Notes: generated by a model not told the origin, from the sequence alone. DNA of 49,955 nucleotides from Dehalococcoidia bacterium (GCA_022827945.1 JAJEIT010000052.1:1-49955); one strand, 5' to 3'. Positions 27,767 to 36,632 are shown, counted from the stretch's first letter. Translations and numbers: made by a program.

Positions 27767-28504
27767 ATGAAGGCAGTCGTCCTCGCGGCGGGCCGTGGTC
27801 AGCGCCTCAGCGAGACCGGCCCCACCCTCCCCAAGCCCCTCGTTCCCCTCGCGGGCAAGCCCCTCGTGGGCCACACCCTCGAGGCCCTCGCCGAAGCAGG
27901 CGCCGGGCAGGCCCTCGTTGTGACGGGCCACGGCGAGCGCGCCGTCCGCCAGGGCGCTCAGGAGTGGGCGCGCCTGCCCCTCGAGTTCGCCCCCAACCCT
28001 CGCTTCCGCCAGGGCGCCTCCTACTCCCTCGCCGCCGCTCGCGACTTCTGTGGCGAGGACCCCTTCCTCCTCGTCATGTGCGACCACGCCTTCTCTCCGC
28101 AGCTCCTCCAGGCCCTCCTCGACTCAGTCGCCGCTGACCTCCTCGGCGACACCTGCCGCGTCGCCGCCGACCGCGCCCCCCGCGACCACGGGTATACGGA
28201 CGAGGCGACCAAGCTCGCCACCGACGAGGCCGGATTCGTGACCGCCATCGGCAAGTCCCTGGCTGACTGGGATGCGCTCGACGCAGGCGCCTTCGTCTGC
28301 TCGCCGGCCATCTGGGAAGCCGTCGACGCCGCTCCCGGCGACTGCGGCCTGAGCGACATCTTCGCCGTCCTCACACGCGAACGGCGTCTCGGAACCGTCG
28401 ATGTCAGCGGCCACTTCTGGTACGACATCGATACCGCCGACGACCTGCGCGAGGCCGAGCGCCTCTTCACGTCCAGCCCCGCCGGCGCCGCTAGTCGTCG
28501 ATAA
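27767..28504 (+). CDS. MobA-like / inositol-phosphate cytidylyltransferase-like NTP-transferase
   Basis: A 245-residue nucleotidyltransferase. It opens KAVVLAAGRGQRLSETG with PKPLVPLAGKPLVGHTLEAL, the Rossmann-type signature. FLLVMCDHAFSPQLLQALL resembles the MSDHVYS motif of inositol-1-phosphate cytidylyltransferase (first enzyme of di-myo-inositol phosphate and archaeal-type lipid headgroup synthesis), and NPRFRQGASYSLAAAR matches the substrate loop. It lacks the fused phosphatidyltransferase domain of bifunctional enzymes. Other sugar or cofactor NTP transferases are possible. Its end overlaps the convergent RidA-like gene by 14 bases. Confidence 0.82.
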   Translation: MKAVVLAAGRGQRLSETGPTLPKPLVPLAGKPLVGHTLEALAEAGAGQALVVTGHGERAVRQGAQEWARLPLEFAPNPRFRQGASYSLAAARDFCGEDPFLLVMCDHAFSPQLLQALLDSVAADLLGDTCRVAADRAPRDHGYTDEATKLATDEAGFVTAIGKSLADWDALDAGAFVCSPAIWEAVDAAPGDCGLSDIFAVLTRERRLGTVDVSGHFWYDIDTADDLREAERLFTSSPAGAASRR

Positions 28505-28856
28505 CCGCCGTCACCTCGACCTCGATGTCGTAGCCGTCGCCGGACCCGCTGAAGACCGCCGTGCTCGCCGGGAAGCGGTCGCCGTAGAACGTCTCCCGGA
28601 TTTTCGCCACCTCCGGCAGCTTCGTTCGGTCCGCAAGGTAGACGGTCTCGCGCACGACGTGGTCCATCGTCGCGCCCGCCTTTGCCAGTACGTCCACGAC
28701 GCTTTCGTACGCCTTCTGCGTCTGCGCCTCGATGCTGCCCTCGCCGGCCCCTACCTGCCCCGCCACGTAGACGGTGTCGCCTACCTTCACCGCCTGGCTG
28801 TAGTGCCAGGGCATGCTCTCCGGAAGCCGGAGCACGTCGATGTACTCTCGCGCCAT
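28491..28856 (-). CDS. RidA-family protein lacking the catalytic arginine
   Basis: A 121-residue Rid/YjgF-family protein. It has the YSQAVKVGDTVYVAGQVGAGEGSIEAQT core and TVYLADRTKLPEVAKIRETFYG. The position of the imine-deaminase arginine (the ARS/PAR motif before the last strand) reads PASTAVFSG here, so it is probably not a classical 2-aminoacrylate deaminase. Other Rid subfamilies lack this arginine and have unknown roles. The ATG at 28856 gives the family N-terminus; the frame runs on upstream but without homology. It overlaps the convergent nucleotidyltransferase gene by 14 bases. Confidence 0.88.
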   Translation of the reverse strand: MAREYIDVLRLPESMPWHYSQAVKVGDTVYVAGQVGAGEGSIEAQTQKAYESVVDVLAKAGATMDHVVRETVYLADRTKLPEVAKIRETFYGDRFPASTAVFSGSGDGYDIEVEVTAVIDD

Positions 28857-28915
28857 CGTCAACCTCCCGCGGCCCGAGCCGCGCGCGCAGTCTACGCAGG
28901 GGAGGGGAAGGCGGC

Positions 28916-29242
28916 TCAGGTGATGATGGCGATCAGCGCCAGGGCGATGAACAGCGGGATCAGTGCAAGCGCCGCATAGAACAGCGTCTCGGGAGGAAGG
29001 CGCCGTCGCTGCGTGAGACCCCCGGTCAGCGCCACCCCCAGCGCCACTACGATTACGCCTGCCAGCACCGCGGTCAGAGGGTTCACCAGGATGGCGAACA
29101 TCACCAGCACGCCCAGCGCCGCCGCCACGACGATGGCCAGCCCCGCCCAGTAGGACAGCCCTACCCACCACGAAAACGCGGGAACGCTCCTGAGCCGGCC
29201 TGCGACGAACGCAAGGAGACCCCGGTCCTGCTCTGACGTCAC
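28916..29242 (-). CDS. Small integral membrane protein, hypothetical
   Basis: A 108-residue protein of no family that I recognise. Residues 20-65 form two closely packed hydrophobic helices (WWVGLSYWAGLAIVVAAALGV and ILVNPLTAVLAGVIVVALG) and the C-terminus a third (TLFYAALALIPLFIALALI), separated by a short basic loop TQRRRLP. The GTG at 29242 has a GGGAG site 6-7 bases upstream, so I prefer it over longer starts. It lies 59 bases upstream of the RidA-like gene on the same strand. Confidence 0.6.
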   Translation of the reverse strand: MTSEQDRGLLAFVAGRLRSVPAFSWWVGLSYWAGLAIVVAAALGVLVMFAILVNPLTAVLAGVIVVALGVALTGGLTQRRRLPPETLFYAALALIPLFIALALIAIIT

Positions 29243-29333
29243 AGCCGCTCCCGGGGGATGGTCCCAGCGCCCAGCATACCCGCCCCCGACGATGTCGGGA
29301 TGTAAGCCCGGTATCATGCCCCTCGTGAGCACC

Positions 29334-30341
29334 ATGCAGGCGGTCTCCTGGGCGGGTCCCCGTGCCGTCGACGTCATTGAGCGCGAGCTGACCGATCCGC
29401 CTCCCGGTTGGGTGCGCCTGCGTGTCGTCGGAGCCGGCATCTGCGGCAGCGACCTGCACAGCTACCGCCGTGGCGGTCCCGCCGTGAATACCCCCGGCCA
29501 CGAGGTCGGCGGTGTGGTTGAGGCCGTTGGCGAAGGCGTCGAGATCGAGGCCGGCGCCAACGTCTCCGTCGAGCCGGTCGCCGTCTGCTTCCGCTGCTAC
29601 GAGTGCCTCACCGGCCAGACCTGGCACTGCCAGAACCGCGTCTTCCTCGGTGGCGACGGCGCCGGCGGCATGGCCGAGGCCATGCTCGCCCCCGCCACCT
29701 CCGTCTACCCCCTCCCCGACCGGGTCGCCCCCGAGGACGGCTCCCTCGCCGAACCGGTCGCCGTGGCCGTGCACGCCGTCAGCGAGGCGGGCATCCGCCT
29801 CGGCACCCGCGCCGTCATCCTCGGCGCAGGTACCGTCGGCCTCGTGAACCTGCTCGTCGCCCGCCGCGCCGGCGCCACCGAGGTCTACCTCACCGCCCGC
29901 CACCCCTTCCAGGCCGAGATGGCCCGTGCCCTCGGCGCGACTGACGTCTTCCCCGACGGCGAGACGGCTCGCCGGGAGCTGAAGGGCCTCCCCGTCGATG
30001 CCGTCATCGAAACCGTCGGCGGCAGCGCGCCCACCATTGACGAGGGCATCGCCCTCGTCCGCAACCGAGGCACCGTCGTCATGCTCGGCGCTTTCGGCAG
30101 CGAGGTCTCCCTGCCCGCCACGCCCCTCCTGCTGAAGGAGGTGCGCCTCATCGGCGCTGTCTGCTACGGGCGCCCCGGCCCGCGCACCGAGTTCGGGCTC
30201 GCCACCGACCTCCTCGAAGAGCTCATCGAGCCTCTCCAGCCCCTCGTCACCCACACCTTCCCCCTCGACCGCGCCCCCGAGGCCTTCCAGACCGCCGACG
30301 ACAAGTCTTCCGGCTCCATCAAGGTCCGCCTCCTCCCGTAG
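29334..30341 (+). CDS. Zinc-dependent alcohol dehydrogenase (MDR family)
   Basis: A 335-residue medium-chain dehydrogenase. Catalytic zinc ligands lie in GAGICGSDLH and GHEVGG; the structural zinc site has four cysteines in CFRCYECLTGQTWHC. The Rossmann motif is AVILGAGTVGLVNLLVARR. The class acts on secondary alcohols, polyols or sugars (sorbitol/threonine dehydrogenase-like). ATG at 29334 is chosen; GTG at 29325 and ATG at 29316 are in frame, and none has a clear ribosome-binding site. The CoA-transferase follows 58 bases downstream. Confidence 0.92.
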   Translation: MQAVSWAGPRAVDVIERELTDPPPGWVRLRVVGAGICGSDLHSYRRGGPAVNTPGHEVGGVVEAVGEGVEIEAGANVSVEPVAVCFRCYECLTGQTWHCQNRVFLGGDGAGGMAEAMLAPATSVYPLPDRVAPEDGSLAEPVAVAVHAVSEAGIRLGTRAVILGAGTVGLVNLLVARRAGATEVYLTARHPFQAEMARALGATDVFPDGETARRELKGLPVDAVIETVGGSAPTIDEGIALVRNRGTVVMLGAFGSEVSLPATPLLLKEVRLIGAVCYGRPGPRTEFGLATDLLEELIEPLQPLVTHTFPLDRAPEAFQTADDKSSGSIKVRLLP

Positions 30342-30399
30342 CCCCCTCGCGCCTCCGCCCGCCCCTGTGCCATGCTCCCCACGACTGCGGAGGGAAGAC

Positions 30400-31584
30400 A
30401 TGGGACGTCCGCTCGAAGGCATCCGTGTGCTCGACTTCACCTGGGCCCAGCAGGGCCCTTACGCCACGACGCTCCTGGCCGATATGGGCGCCGAAGTCAT
30501 CAAGGTCGAACACCGCCAGGGGGAGCGCGGCCGCGGCGTCGGCGGCCGCGACGGCGCCCCCACCTCCTACTTCGTCGCCCACAACCGCGGCAAACACAGC
30601 ATCACCCTCGACGTGCGCCGCCCCGAGGCCCGCGAGATCGTCCACCGCTTCGTCAAGGAGGTCGATGTCGTCGTGAGCAACATGCGCCCCGGCGCGATGG
30701 ACCGCCTCGGCTTCGACTACGAGACCTTCTCCGCCCTCAACCCCCGCATCGTCTACGCCTGCGCCTCCGCCTTCGGTCCCCATGGCGACCGCACCCCCGT
30801 TCCCGGCAACGACATCATCGGCCAGGCCTCCGGCGGCATCATGCTCCGCAGCGGTCCCGAGGATGGTCCCCCGACCCCCACCGGCGCCGCCATCGCCGAC
30901 CAGGTCGGCGCCATGATCCTCTGCTCCGGCATACTCGCCGCCCTCGTTCAGCGGGGGCGCACGGGTAAGGGCGAGCAGGTCGACGTCTCCCTCTACGGCT
31001 CCCAGATCGCGCTCCAGTCCTGGGAGATCAACACCGCGTCTTTTTCCGGCGACACCGCCCCGCGCGCCGGCCTCGGCCACCCCCTCCTCACCTCCCGCTC
31101 TGTCTGGCGCGCCTTCCAGACTGCCGACGGCTGGCTCGTCATCGGGGGCGCCACCACCGACAAGTTCGCCGCCCTCTGCGATGAGCTCGGCCTGAACGAC
31201 CTCGCCGAGCGCTATCCCGACGACCGCTCCCGCGCCGCCGGCATGGCCGACATCATGCCCCACCTCGAACAGGGCATCCGCGCCCGCCGGACGGACGAGT
31301 GGATCGCGCGCTTCCGCGCCCGCGACATCTTCTGCGGCCCCGTCCAGACCTACGCCGACATCCTCGCCGACCCCCAGGCGCGCGCGAACGGCTACATCGC
31401 CGCCATGCCCCATGCCGCCTACGGCGAAGCGCTCGTCGTGGGGTGCCCCATCCAGTTCGGGCGCGAACCCCAGACCGAGGTCGCCCCGCCCCCGGAGCTT
31501 GGCGACTCCACCGAGCGCTACCTCACCGAGCTCGGCTACTCCTGGGACGAGATCGAGGCCCTCCGCGAGGACTCGGTCGTCTGA
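30400..31584 (+). CDS. Family III (CaiB/BaiF) CoA-transferase
   Basis: A 394-residue enzyme, second of its family in the window. It opens LEGIRVLDFTWAQQGPY, with LADMGAEVIKVEHRQGER and the likely catalytic Asp138 in GNDIIGQASGG. GGAGGG lies 6-7 bases upstream of the ATG at 30400. The two CoA-transferases are clearly different sequences (DFTRYQQG against DFTWAQQG) and so probably act on different acids. It ends five bases before the convergent Zn-ribbon gene. Confidence 0.93.
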   Translation: MGRPLEGIRVLDFTWAQQGPYATTLLADMGAEVIKVEHRQGERGRGVGGRDGAPTSYFVAHNRGKHSITLDVRRPEAREIVHRFVKEVDVVVSNMRPGAMDRLGFDYETFSALNPRIVYACASAFGPHGDRTPVPGNDIIGQASGGIMLRSGPEDGPPTPTGAAIADQVGAMILCSGILAALVQRGRTGKGEQVDVSLYGSQIALQSWEINTASFSGDTAPRAGLGHPLLTSRSVWRAFQTADGWLVIGGATTDKFAALCDELGLNDLAERYPDDRSRAAGMADIMPHLEQGIRARRTDEWIARFRARDIFCGPVQTYADILADPQARANGYIAAMPHAAYGEALVVGCPIQFGREPQTEVAPPPELGDSTERYLTELGYSWDEIEALREDSVV

Positions 31585-31587
31585 GCG

Positions 31588-31803
31588 TTAGCCGCTCGTG
31601 AGCAGGTCGAGGATGTTGCCCGCCCTGCTGCTCTGCTGGCGGTAGAGGTCGGTATACCCGCAGTTGTCGCAGCTCACCGCAGTGAACTTCTTGCTCTGCA
31701 TGTCGAAGAAGCGGCCGTACTTGCCCGTCATGCGAACTTCTTCGTCCGTGAACGAAGGGTTCGAGCACCTCGCACACGAATAGCTGGTTGGCTCCGCTGT
31801 CAT
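31588..31803 (-). CDS. Zn-ribbon nucleic-acid-binding-like protein (COG3478/YpzJ type)
   Basis: A 71-residue protein with two CxxC pairs (SCARCSNP and SCDNCGYTD) around the core FDMQSKKFTAV, the hallmark of a family annotated as predicted nucleic-acid-binding Zn-ribbon proteins (YpzJ-like). The experimental role is unknown. The ATG at 31803 gives the family length; the frame is open to 31851. It lies in the same orientation as the downstream-coded aminotransferase, 63 bases away. Confidence 0.85.
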   Translation of the reverse strand: MTAEPTSYSCARCSNPSFTDEEVRMTGKYGRFFDMQSKKFTAVSCDNCGYTDLYRQQSSRAGNILDLLTSG

Positions 31804-31866
31804 GCCCCGTCTCCCTGCGCCGAATTGCGCGGGGTCCAGCGTACCCGACAACCGAATGAAGCCTGG

Positions 31867-33165
31867 CTACCGGCACACGTCTGCGATCGCCTCCTCGAGG
31901 ATCGCGGCTGCCTCGTCGATCTGGTCTTCGGTGGTGCTCGCAGGCGGTACGAAGCGCAGGACGGACCCCTCCCGCCTGAAGCTGAAGATGAGCCCGTTCT
32001 CGAGGCAGCGCTGGGCAATCGCGCGGCCCTCCGTCGTTGCTGGCTCTTTCGTCTCGCGATCGCGCACAAGCTCGATGCCGAGCAGCAACCCCCGCCCCCG
32101 TACGTCACCGACGATCTCGAAACGCTCCGCCAGCGCCTGCAGCTTCGACTTCAGGCGGCCTCCCAGTCGCCTCGCGACGCCCGCCAATCCCTCCCCTTCC
32201 AGGGTGTCCAGGGTGGCGCGTCCGGCCGCGCAGGCGAGCGGGTCGTTCGAGTGCGAGTGCGTGACGATGAACTCCTCCTCAACCACCCGCTCCTCGATCT
32301 CCGCCGAGGTGCTGACCGACGACAGGGTGATGCCGCCGCCGAAGTGCTTCGCCAGCGTGAGAACGTCCGGCACGACCCCCTCCTGCTCGAACGCGAAGGT
32401 GTCGCCCGTCTTGCCCAACCCCGTCTGCTCCTCGTCGAGGATGAGCAGCATTCCCCGCTCTTCGCATCGCGCCTTGAGTTCCCGCAGCCAGCCCGGAGGC
32501 GGCTCGATGACGCCCCCGGCGGAGAAGATCGGCTCCGTCAGCACAGCCGCCGGACGCGAAGTGGTCTGGGCATCGATCAGCTCGAACGACGCGTCGAGGC
32601 AGGCGATGTCGCAGGAATCGGGCGTGAGCCCGATCGGACAGCGGTAGCAGTAGGGTGCGAGCATCGCCATCAGCCCCGGCTGCGGCGGACCGTAGCCGCG
32701 ATGCCACCCCGCGAAGGTGAGGCCCCGCGTCGTGTCGGACATTCCGTGGAACGAAACGTGGGGGCTGGCCACCTCGAACCCGCCCGTGTACTTCCGCGCG
32801 ATGTTGATCGCCGCCTCGTTGGCGTCCGCGCCCGACTGCAGGAACAGGCTCTTGCGCAGGGGCTCCGGGAGCAGCTGCGCGAGCCGTTCCGCCAGCCGTA
32901 TCTCCTGGTCGTTGTAGTAGCTGCTGTGCGCGTGGATCAGCCTCCTGCAGGCTTCCGCCACGGCCTCGACAATGGCCGGGTGGTTGTGGCCCAGCCAGGC
33001 GCACATCTGCCCGGAGTTGAAGTCGAGATAGCGTTTCCCGTTGATGTCCTCGACCTCCGTTCCGGATCCGCACACGAAGATTGGCCCCGAACCGGAGGTG
33101 TCCATTCGCCCCCCGAAGCTGAACCGTCGCGCCGCCTCAAGGAGGTCCCGCTCGGAGTCACTCAT
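31867..33165 (-). CDS. Class III aminotransferase (dialkylglycine decarboxylase-like)
   Basis: A 432-residue PLP enzyme. The cofactor lysine is Lys273 in LAKHFGGGITLS; LILDEEQTGLGKTG carries the conserved aspartate. The C-terminal RGRGLLLGIELVRDRETKEP closely resembles 2,2-dialkylglycine decarboxylase and aspartate-aminotransferase-family relatives. ATG at 33165 is chosen; the GTG two codons upstream (33171) is unlikely. Odd feature: a cysteine-rich segment near residue 175 (PYCYRCPIGLTPDSCDIACLD) absent from most class III enzymes I recall. The mutase gene lies 53 bases upstream. Confidence 0.92.
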   Translation of the reverse strand: MSDSERDLLEAARRFSFGGRMDTSGSGPIFVCGSGTEVEDINGKRYLDFNSGQMCAWLGHNHPAIVEAVAEACRRLIHAHSSYYNDQEIRLAERLAQLLPEPLRKSLFLQSGADANEAAINIARKYTGGFEVASPHVSFHGMSDTTRGLTFAGWHRGYGPPQPGLMAMLAPYCYRCPIGLTPDSCDIACLDASFELIDAQTTSRPAAVLTEPIFSAGGVIEPPPGWLRELKARCEERGMLLILDEEQTGLGKTGDTFAFEQEGVVPDVLTLAKHFGGGITLSSVSTSAEIEERVVEEEFIVTHSHSNDPLACAAGRATLDTLEGEGLAGVARRLGGRLKSKLQALAERFEIVGDVRGRGLLLGIELVRDRETKEPATTEGRAIAQRCLENGLIFSFRREGSVLRFVPPASTTEDQIDEAAAILEEAIADVCR

Positions 33166-33218
33166 GACCACCCCCGTCGCTGTCTGCCTGGGGCCAGCGT
33201 ACCGGAAGGGGCTGGGTG

Positions 33219-34934
33219 CTAGATGACCGTCGGTGGCCGGTACTCCCCGAACACCTCGCGCATCGCTCCGCAGATCTCGCCCAGCGTCGCGTAGGCCCGC
33301 ACCGCGTCGAGGATCGGCGGCAGCAGGTTCGCGTCACCCTCGCAGGCCGCCTTCAGCCCTGCGATCGCGCTCGCGACCGCCTCCGGGTCGCGCTCGCGAC
33401 GGTGGTGCGCCAGACGCGCCAGCTGCTCGTCCACCAGCCGCCGGTCGACGCTGAAGATGGTCTGCGGCTGGTCGCCGCCCTCCTGGAAGTCGTTCACCCC
33501 CACGACCACCTCGTCGCCCTGGTCGACGCGCTGCTGGTACTTCCAGCTCGCCTCCGCGATCTGGTTCTGCATCCAGCCGCTCTCGATCGCCGGCACCGAG
33601 CCACCCATCGACTCCACCTCCGCCATGATCGCGACCGCCTGCCGCTCCAGGTCGTTGGTCAGGTGCTCCACGTAGTAGCTCCCCGCGAACGGGTCGACCG
33701 TGTCGGCCGCGCCCGTCTCGTGGGCGATGATCTGCTGTGTCCGCAGGGCGATGCGCTGCGCCTCGTCCGTGGGCAGCGCCAGCGCCTCGTCGAAGCAGCT
33801 CAGCGCGATGCTCTGCACCCCGCCCGTCACCGCCGCCAGCGTCTGCACCGCGGCCCGCACGATGTTGTTCTCAGGCTGCTGCGCCATCAGCGTGCTGCCG
33901 CCCGTCTGCGTGTGCGTGCGCAGCATCATCGAGCGCGGGTTCTTCGCCCCATACCGCTCCTTCAGCAGCCGCGCCCACAGGCGCCGCAGCGCCCGGTACT
34001 TCGCGACCTCCTCGAAGAAGTGGTTATGCGTGTTGAAAATCCAGCTGATGCGCGGCGCGAACTCGTCGATCTCGAGCCCGCGCGCCAGCGCCGCCTCGAT
34101 GTAGGCGCAGGCGTTCGCGAACGTGAATCCGATCTCCTGTGCCGCCGTCGAGCCCGCGTCGCGGATGTGGTAGCCGCTCACGCTGATCGTGTTCCAAAGT
34201 GGCACCTCCTTGGCGCAGAACGCCATCACGTCGGCCGCCAGCCGCACGCTCGGCCCCGGCGGGAAGATGTAGGTCCCGCGCGCCACGTACTCCTTCAACA
34301 CGTCGTTCTGGACCGTGCCCCGCAGCTTCTCCGCGGGCACGCCCTGCTTCTCCCCCGCCGCCACGTACATCGCCAGCATCACCGCCGCCGGCGCGTTGAT
34401 CGTCATGCTTGTCGAGACCTTGTCCAGCGGGATCTCCGCGAACAGCGTCTCCATGTCGTAGAGCGAGTCGATCGCGACCCCCACCTGGCCGACCTCCGCG
34501 ATCGCCATCGGGTCGTCGGAGTCGTAGCCGAGCTGGCTGGGCAGGTCGAACGCGACGGAGAGGCCCGTCTGCCCCTGGCTCAGCAGGTACCGGAACTTCT
34601 GGTTCGACTCGTCCGCCGTGCCGAACCCGGCATACTGCCGCATCGTCCAGAGCCGTCCGCGGTACATCGTCGGCTGCACGCCCCGCGTGAACGGATACTC
34701 GCCGGGGAAGCCGAGGTCGCGCTCGTAGTCGAGGTCGGCGATGTCGAGCGGCGTGTAGAGCCGGTGTACGTCGAGGCTGCTCGTCGCGAACTCGTCCGAC
34801 CGCTCCGGCGAGCGCTGCAGCGCCTTCGCCAGCGGCCCCTCCTCCCAGCCATGCACCACCCGCGACAGCTCCGCCAGCGCCTCATCCGAGAACAGGCTGG
34901 GCTGCGTCGCGTTCGATTCCTTCGTGTCCGTCAT
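33219..34934 (-). CDS. Methylmalonyl-CoA mutase-family catalytic (large) subunit
   Basis: A 571-residue TIM-barrel subunit of a B12-dependent acyl-CoA mutase. Substrate-pocket residues are those of methylmalonyl-CoA mutase: Tyr101 in RQYAGFGTA and Arg231 in PSVRLAAD, where isobutyryl-CoA mutase has Phe and Gln. His256 lies in [10 protein letters not shown]. The subunit ends without a cobalamin-binding domain, so a separate B12 subunit is needed; none is in the window. GGGGAGG lies upstream of the ATG at 34934. The pathway would interconvert succinyl-CoA and methylmalonyl-CoA. Confidence 0.94.
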   Translation of the reverse strand: MTDTKESNATQPSLFSDEALAELSRVVHGWEEGPLAKALQRSPERSDEFATSSLDVHRLYTPLDIADLDYERDLGFPGEYPFTRGVQPTMYRGRLWTMRQYAGFGTADESNQKFRYLLSQGQTGLSVAFDLPSQLGYDSDDPMAIAEVGQVGVAIDSLYDMETLFAEIPLDKVSTSMTINAPAAVMLAMYVAAGEKQGVPAEKLRGTVQNDVLKEYVARGTYIFPPGPSVRLAADVMAFCAKEVPLWNTISVSGYHIRDAGSTAAQEIGFTFANACAYIEAALARGLEIDEFAPRISWIFNTHNHFFEEVAKYRALRRLWARLLKERYGAKNPRSMMLRTHTQTGGSTLMAQQPENNIVRAAVQTLAAVTGGVQSIALSCFDEALALPTDEAQRIALRTQQIIAHETGAADTVDPFAGSYYVEHLTNDLERQAVAIMAEVESMGGSVPAIESGWMQNQIAEASWKYQQRVDQGDEVVVGVNDFQEGGDQPQTIFSVDRRLVDEQLARLAHHRRERDPEAVASAIAGLKAACEGDANLLPPILDAVRAYATLGEICGAMREVFGEYRPPTVI

Positions 34935-35037
34935 GCGGGGCCTCCCCTGCAAGCCACAAGTCTAGCGAACCCCCGCCTCACAGCGGATCACCCGCCGTCT
35001 GGCGAACGGGCGTCCTCCGGCGTACCCTGCCGGCACC

Positions 35038-35421
35038 ATGCCTCCCGAGACCGCGCTCTTCCTGCCCCCCGGTGTCGTTCCGCCCGCCCAGGCCACCGCC
35101 CCCGGCGGCGGCCCGCCCTTCGACCGCGACTTCTTCGAGCAGACCCTCCCGCAGGCCATCAAGTCGTTCTGCACGCAGGTTGTCTGCGAGTCCCCCATCG
35201 TCGAGCTCTACACGGTCGATGGCGCCAAGCACTTCGTGAAGGCCATCTCCGGCGTCTCCGACACCTGGGTCGCCCTCCACACCCAGCGCGAGGACCACGA
35301 GCACGACATCCAGGTTTTCCTCCCCTACACCACCATCTTCCGCGTCGAGGTCCACCCCGAGGAAGACGACGGCCAGCGCCGCCTCGGCTTCCTCGCCATC
35401 ATGGCCGACGAGGGCGAGTAG
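35038..35421 (+). CDS. Conserved-looking hypothetical protein
   Basis: A 127-residue soluble protein that I cannot assign to a family. A Pro/Gly-rich N-terminus (residues 1-27) precedes a compact region with PIVELYTVDGAKHFVKAISG, DTWVALHTQREDHEHDIQVF and TTIFRVEVHPEE, suggesting a small beta-barrel-like domain. Base composition matches the core genome, unlike the next gene. A weak CTCCC-GCTTT-GGGAG hairpin follows 19 bases after the stop (35441-35455). It is divergent from the mutase gene and could share its promoter region. Confidence 0.65.
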   Translation: MPPETALFLPPGVVPPAQATAPGGGPPFDRDFFEQTLPQAIKSFCTQVVCESPIVELYTVDGAKHFVKAISGVSDTWVALHTQREDHEHDIQVFLPYTTIFRVEVHPEEDDGQRRLGFLAIMADEGE

Positions 35422-35500
35422 GCGCTCGTATCGTTGGAACCTCCCGCTTTGGGAGATTGAGCCAGTATTTCCGTGCGACAGGTAGCTGAAGGTAGCCGCT

Positions 35501-36481
35501 GTGGAATCCGTCTCAATCAAGAGAGCCTCCTTCAACCACGTAGCCTTCGCGGTTGGCCCTTGTCGCGACTCATCCACTGTGAACCGCCTCCCAATCCATG
35601 CCTTCCTTTCTGGAGAGGCCGCCCGACGGTGGGTTGGGCTGCGCAATGGACACTTCCTGCTTGAGGGCCGTGGTTCAGACGGGTGGTGCGAAGTCCTCCT
35701 CTTCCATCCCCAGAGTCAACTCGGCGGTGAAGACCCTATCGAGTCCCCACGGGAGAACCCCATAGAAGTAGTGGAGCACCCCTTGGCGGAGCACACTGAA
35801 GCTTGGGGAGAAGACGCGTGTCCTTGTTCGGCCCTGCCGCTAAAGGACTTGATGGAACTGGTAAGAAGTGACTTCGGCGACGAGCACTCGATGGCCTTTA
35901 GCGAAATGCGGCAGGGCCAAGAGATTGTGGATTACTACTCAAGCATCCTTAGGGAAGAGAGAGTTGCACCCGATATCCTGCTAGTCGCAAAGGTCGCTCT
36001 TGCTGTGGCTGTTGTGAAGCAGCAGGATGCTGCGCTGTCGATCTCCAAGGAACTCGGCGAGCGGTGGATGGTCAAGGAGCTTAGGAGCATCAGGAACAAG
36101 CTCGTCCACGCTACAGACCGTCGCACCTTGCTCCTGGAGAACGATGGTGGTGCTTGGGGTTGGGCACTCCAGGACGAGAATGGTCAGATCCACAGATGGG
36201 ACACGATGCGAGGCATCATGTGGCAGGCGGTCTACCTTCGAAATTTCCTGTTGATGGCCTTGGCTAACAGGAGGGGGGCGTTGGGAGCAATCGAGTATCG
36301 AGGATACGTTGCCTGTGTTTATGAGGATGACACGACAGGAATGTTGCACGGCCAGGTCGTCGGCGCCCGTGATGGCGTCACCATTGAGGGCAACTCTCGC
36401 GAGGCGCTAGCTCAAGCTTTCCGCGTAGCCACAGACGAGCACCTGAGAGTCTGCGCAGACAGCGACCGTTCGTACCGCTAG
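35501..36481 (+). CDS. HEPN-like/HicB-like fusion protein, less GC-rich, probably acquired
   Basis: A 326-residue protein with lower GC and freer codon use than all flanking genes. The N-terminal 115 residues are unassigned. Residues 115-260 are helical and contain RNKLVH (Arg198-His203), an RX4H motif as in HEPN ribonucleases, set in a context (ELRSIRNKLVHATD) typical of HEPN-like helical proteins. Residues 266-320 (YRGYVACVYEDD, MLHGQVVGARDGVTIEG, SREALAQAFRVATDEHLRVC) match a HicB-type partial-RNase-H antitoxin domain. No HicA toxin gene is adjacent. I infer a fused toxin-antitoxin-like or defence protein; the HicB similarity is clear, the HEPN assignment is inference. The GTG start at 35501 follows a weak GAAGG. 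Confidence 0.75.
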   Translation: MESVSIKRASFNHVAFAVGPCRDSSTVNRLPIHAFLSGEAARRWVGLRNGHFLLEGRGSDGWCEVLLFHPQSQLGGEDPIESPRENPIEVVEHPLAEHTEAWGEDACPCSALPLKDLMELVRSDFGDEHSMAFSEMRQGQEIVDYYSSILREERVAPDILLVAKVALAVAVVKQQDAALSISKELGERWMVKELRSIRNKLVHATDRRTLLLENDGGAWGWALQDENGQIHRWDTMRGIMWQAVYLRNFLLMALANRRGALGAIEYRGYVACVYEDDTTGMLHGQVVGARDGVTIEGNSREALAQAFRVATDEHLRVCADSDRSYR

Positions 36482-36488
36482 GCATTTC

Positions 36489-36632
36489 CTACCCCACGTA
36501 GCGGAACACTGCCGACATCGCGACCGTCGCCACCACCCCGACGCCAGACATCCACGTCACAAGCTCGACTCGTCCCCGCACGGCGGCGATCTCGGCCCTC
36601 AACTCCCTGAACATGTCCGATGATTGCGCCAT
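36489..36632 (-). CDS. 47-residue single-span membrane protein coupled to hemA
   Basis: A small protein: an amphipathic N-terminal helix (MFRELRAEIAAVRGRVELVTW) then one hydrophobic helix (SGVGVVATVAMSAVFRYVG). Its ATG shares one base with the stop of the glutamyl-tRNA reductase gene (TGATG), a strong sign that it is real and translationally coupled. It may anchor or regulate a partner at the membrane; I know of no family. It ends eight bases before the convergent HicB-like fusion gene's stop. Confidence 0.65.
   Translation of the reverse strand: MAQSSDMFRELRAEIAAVRGRVELVTWMSGVGVVATVAMSAVFRYVG

Noticed and set aside
35441..35455. CTCCC-GCTTT-GGGAG hairpin after the 35038-35421 gene as an intrinsic terminator
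   Set aside because: Only five base pairs and no U-tract follows; noted in the gene entry but not called.
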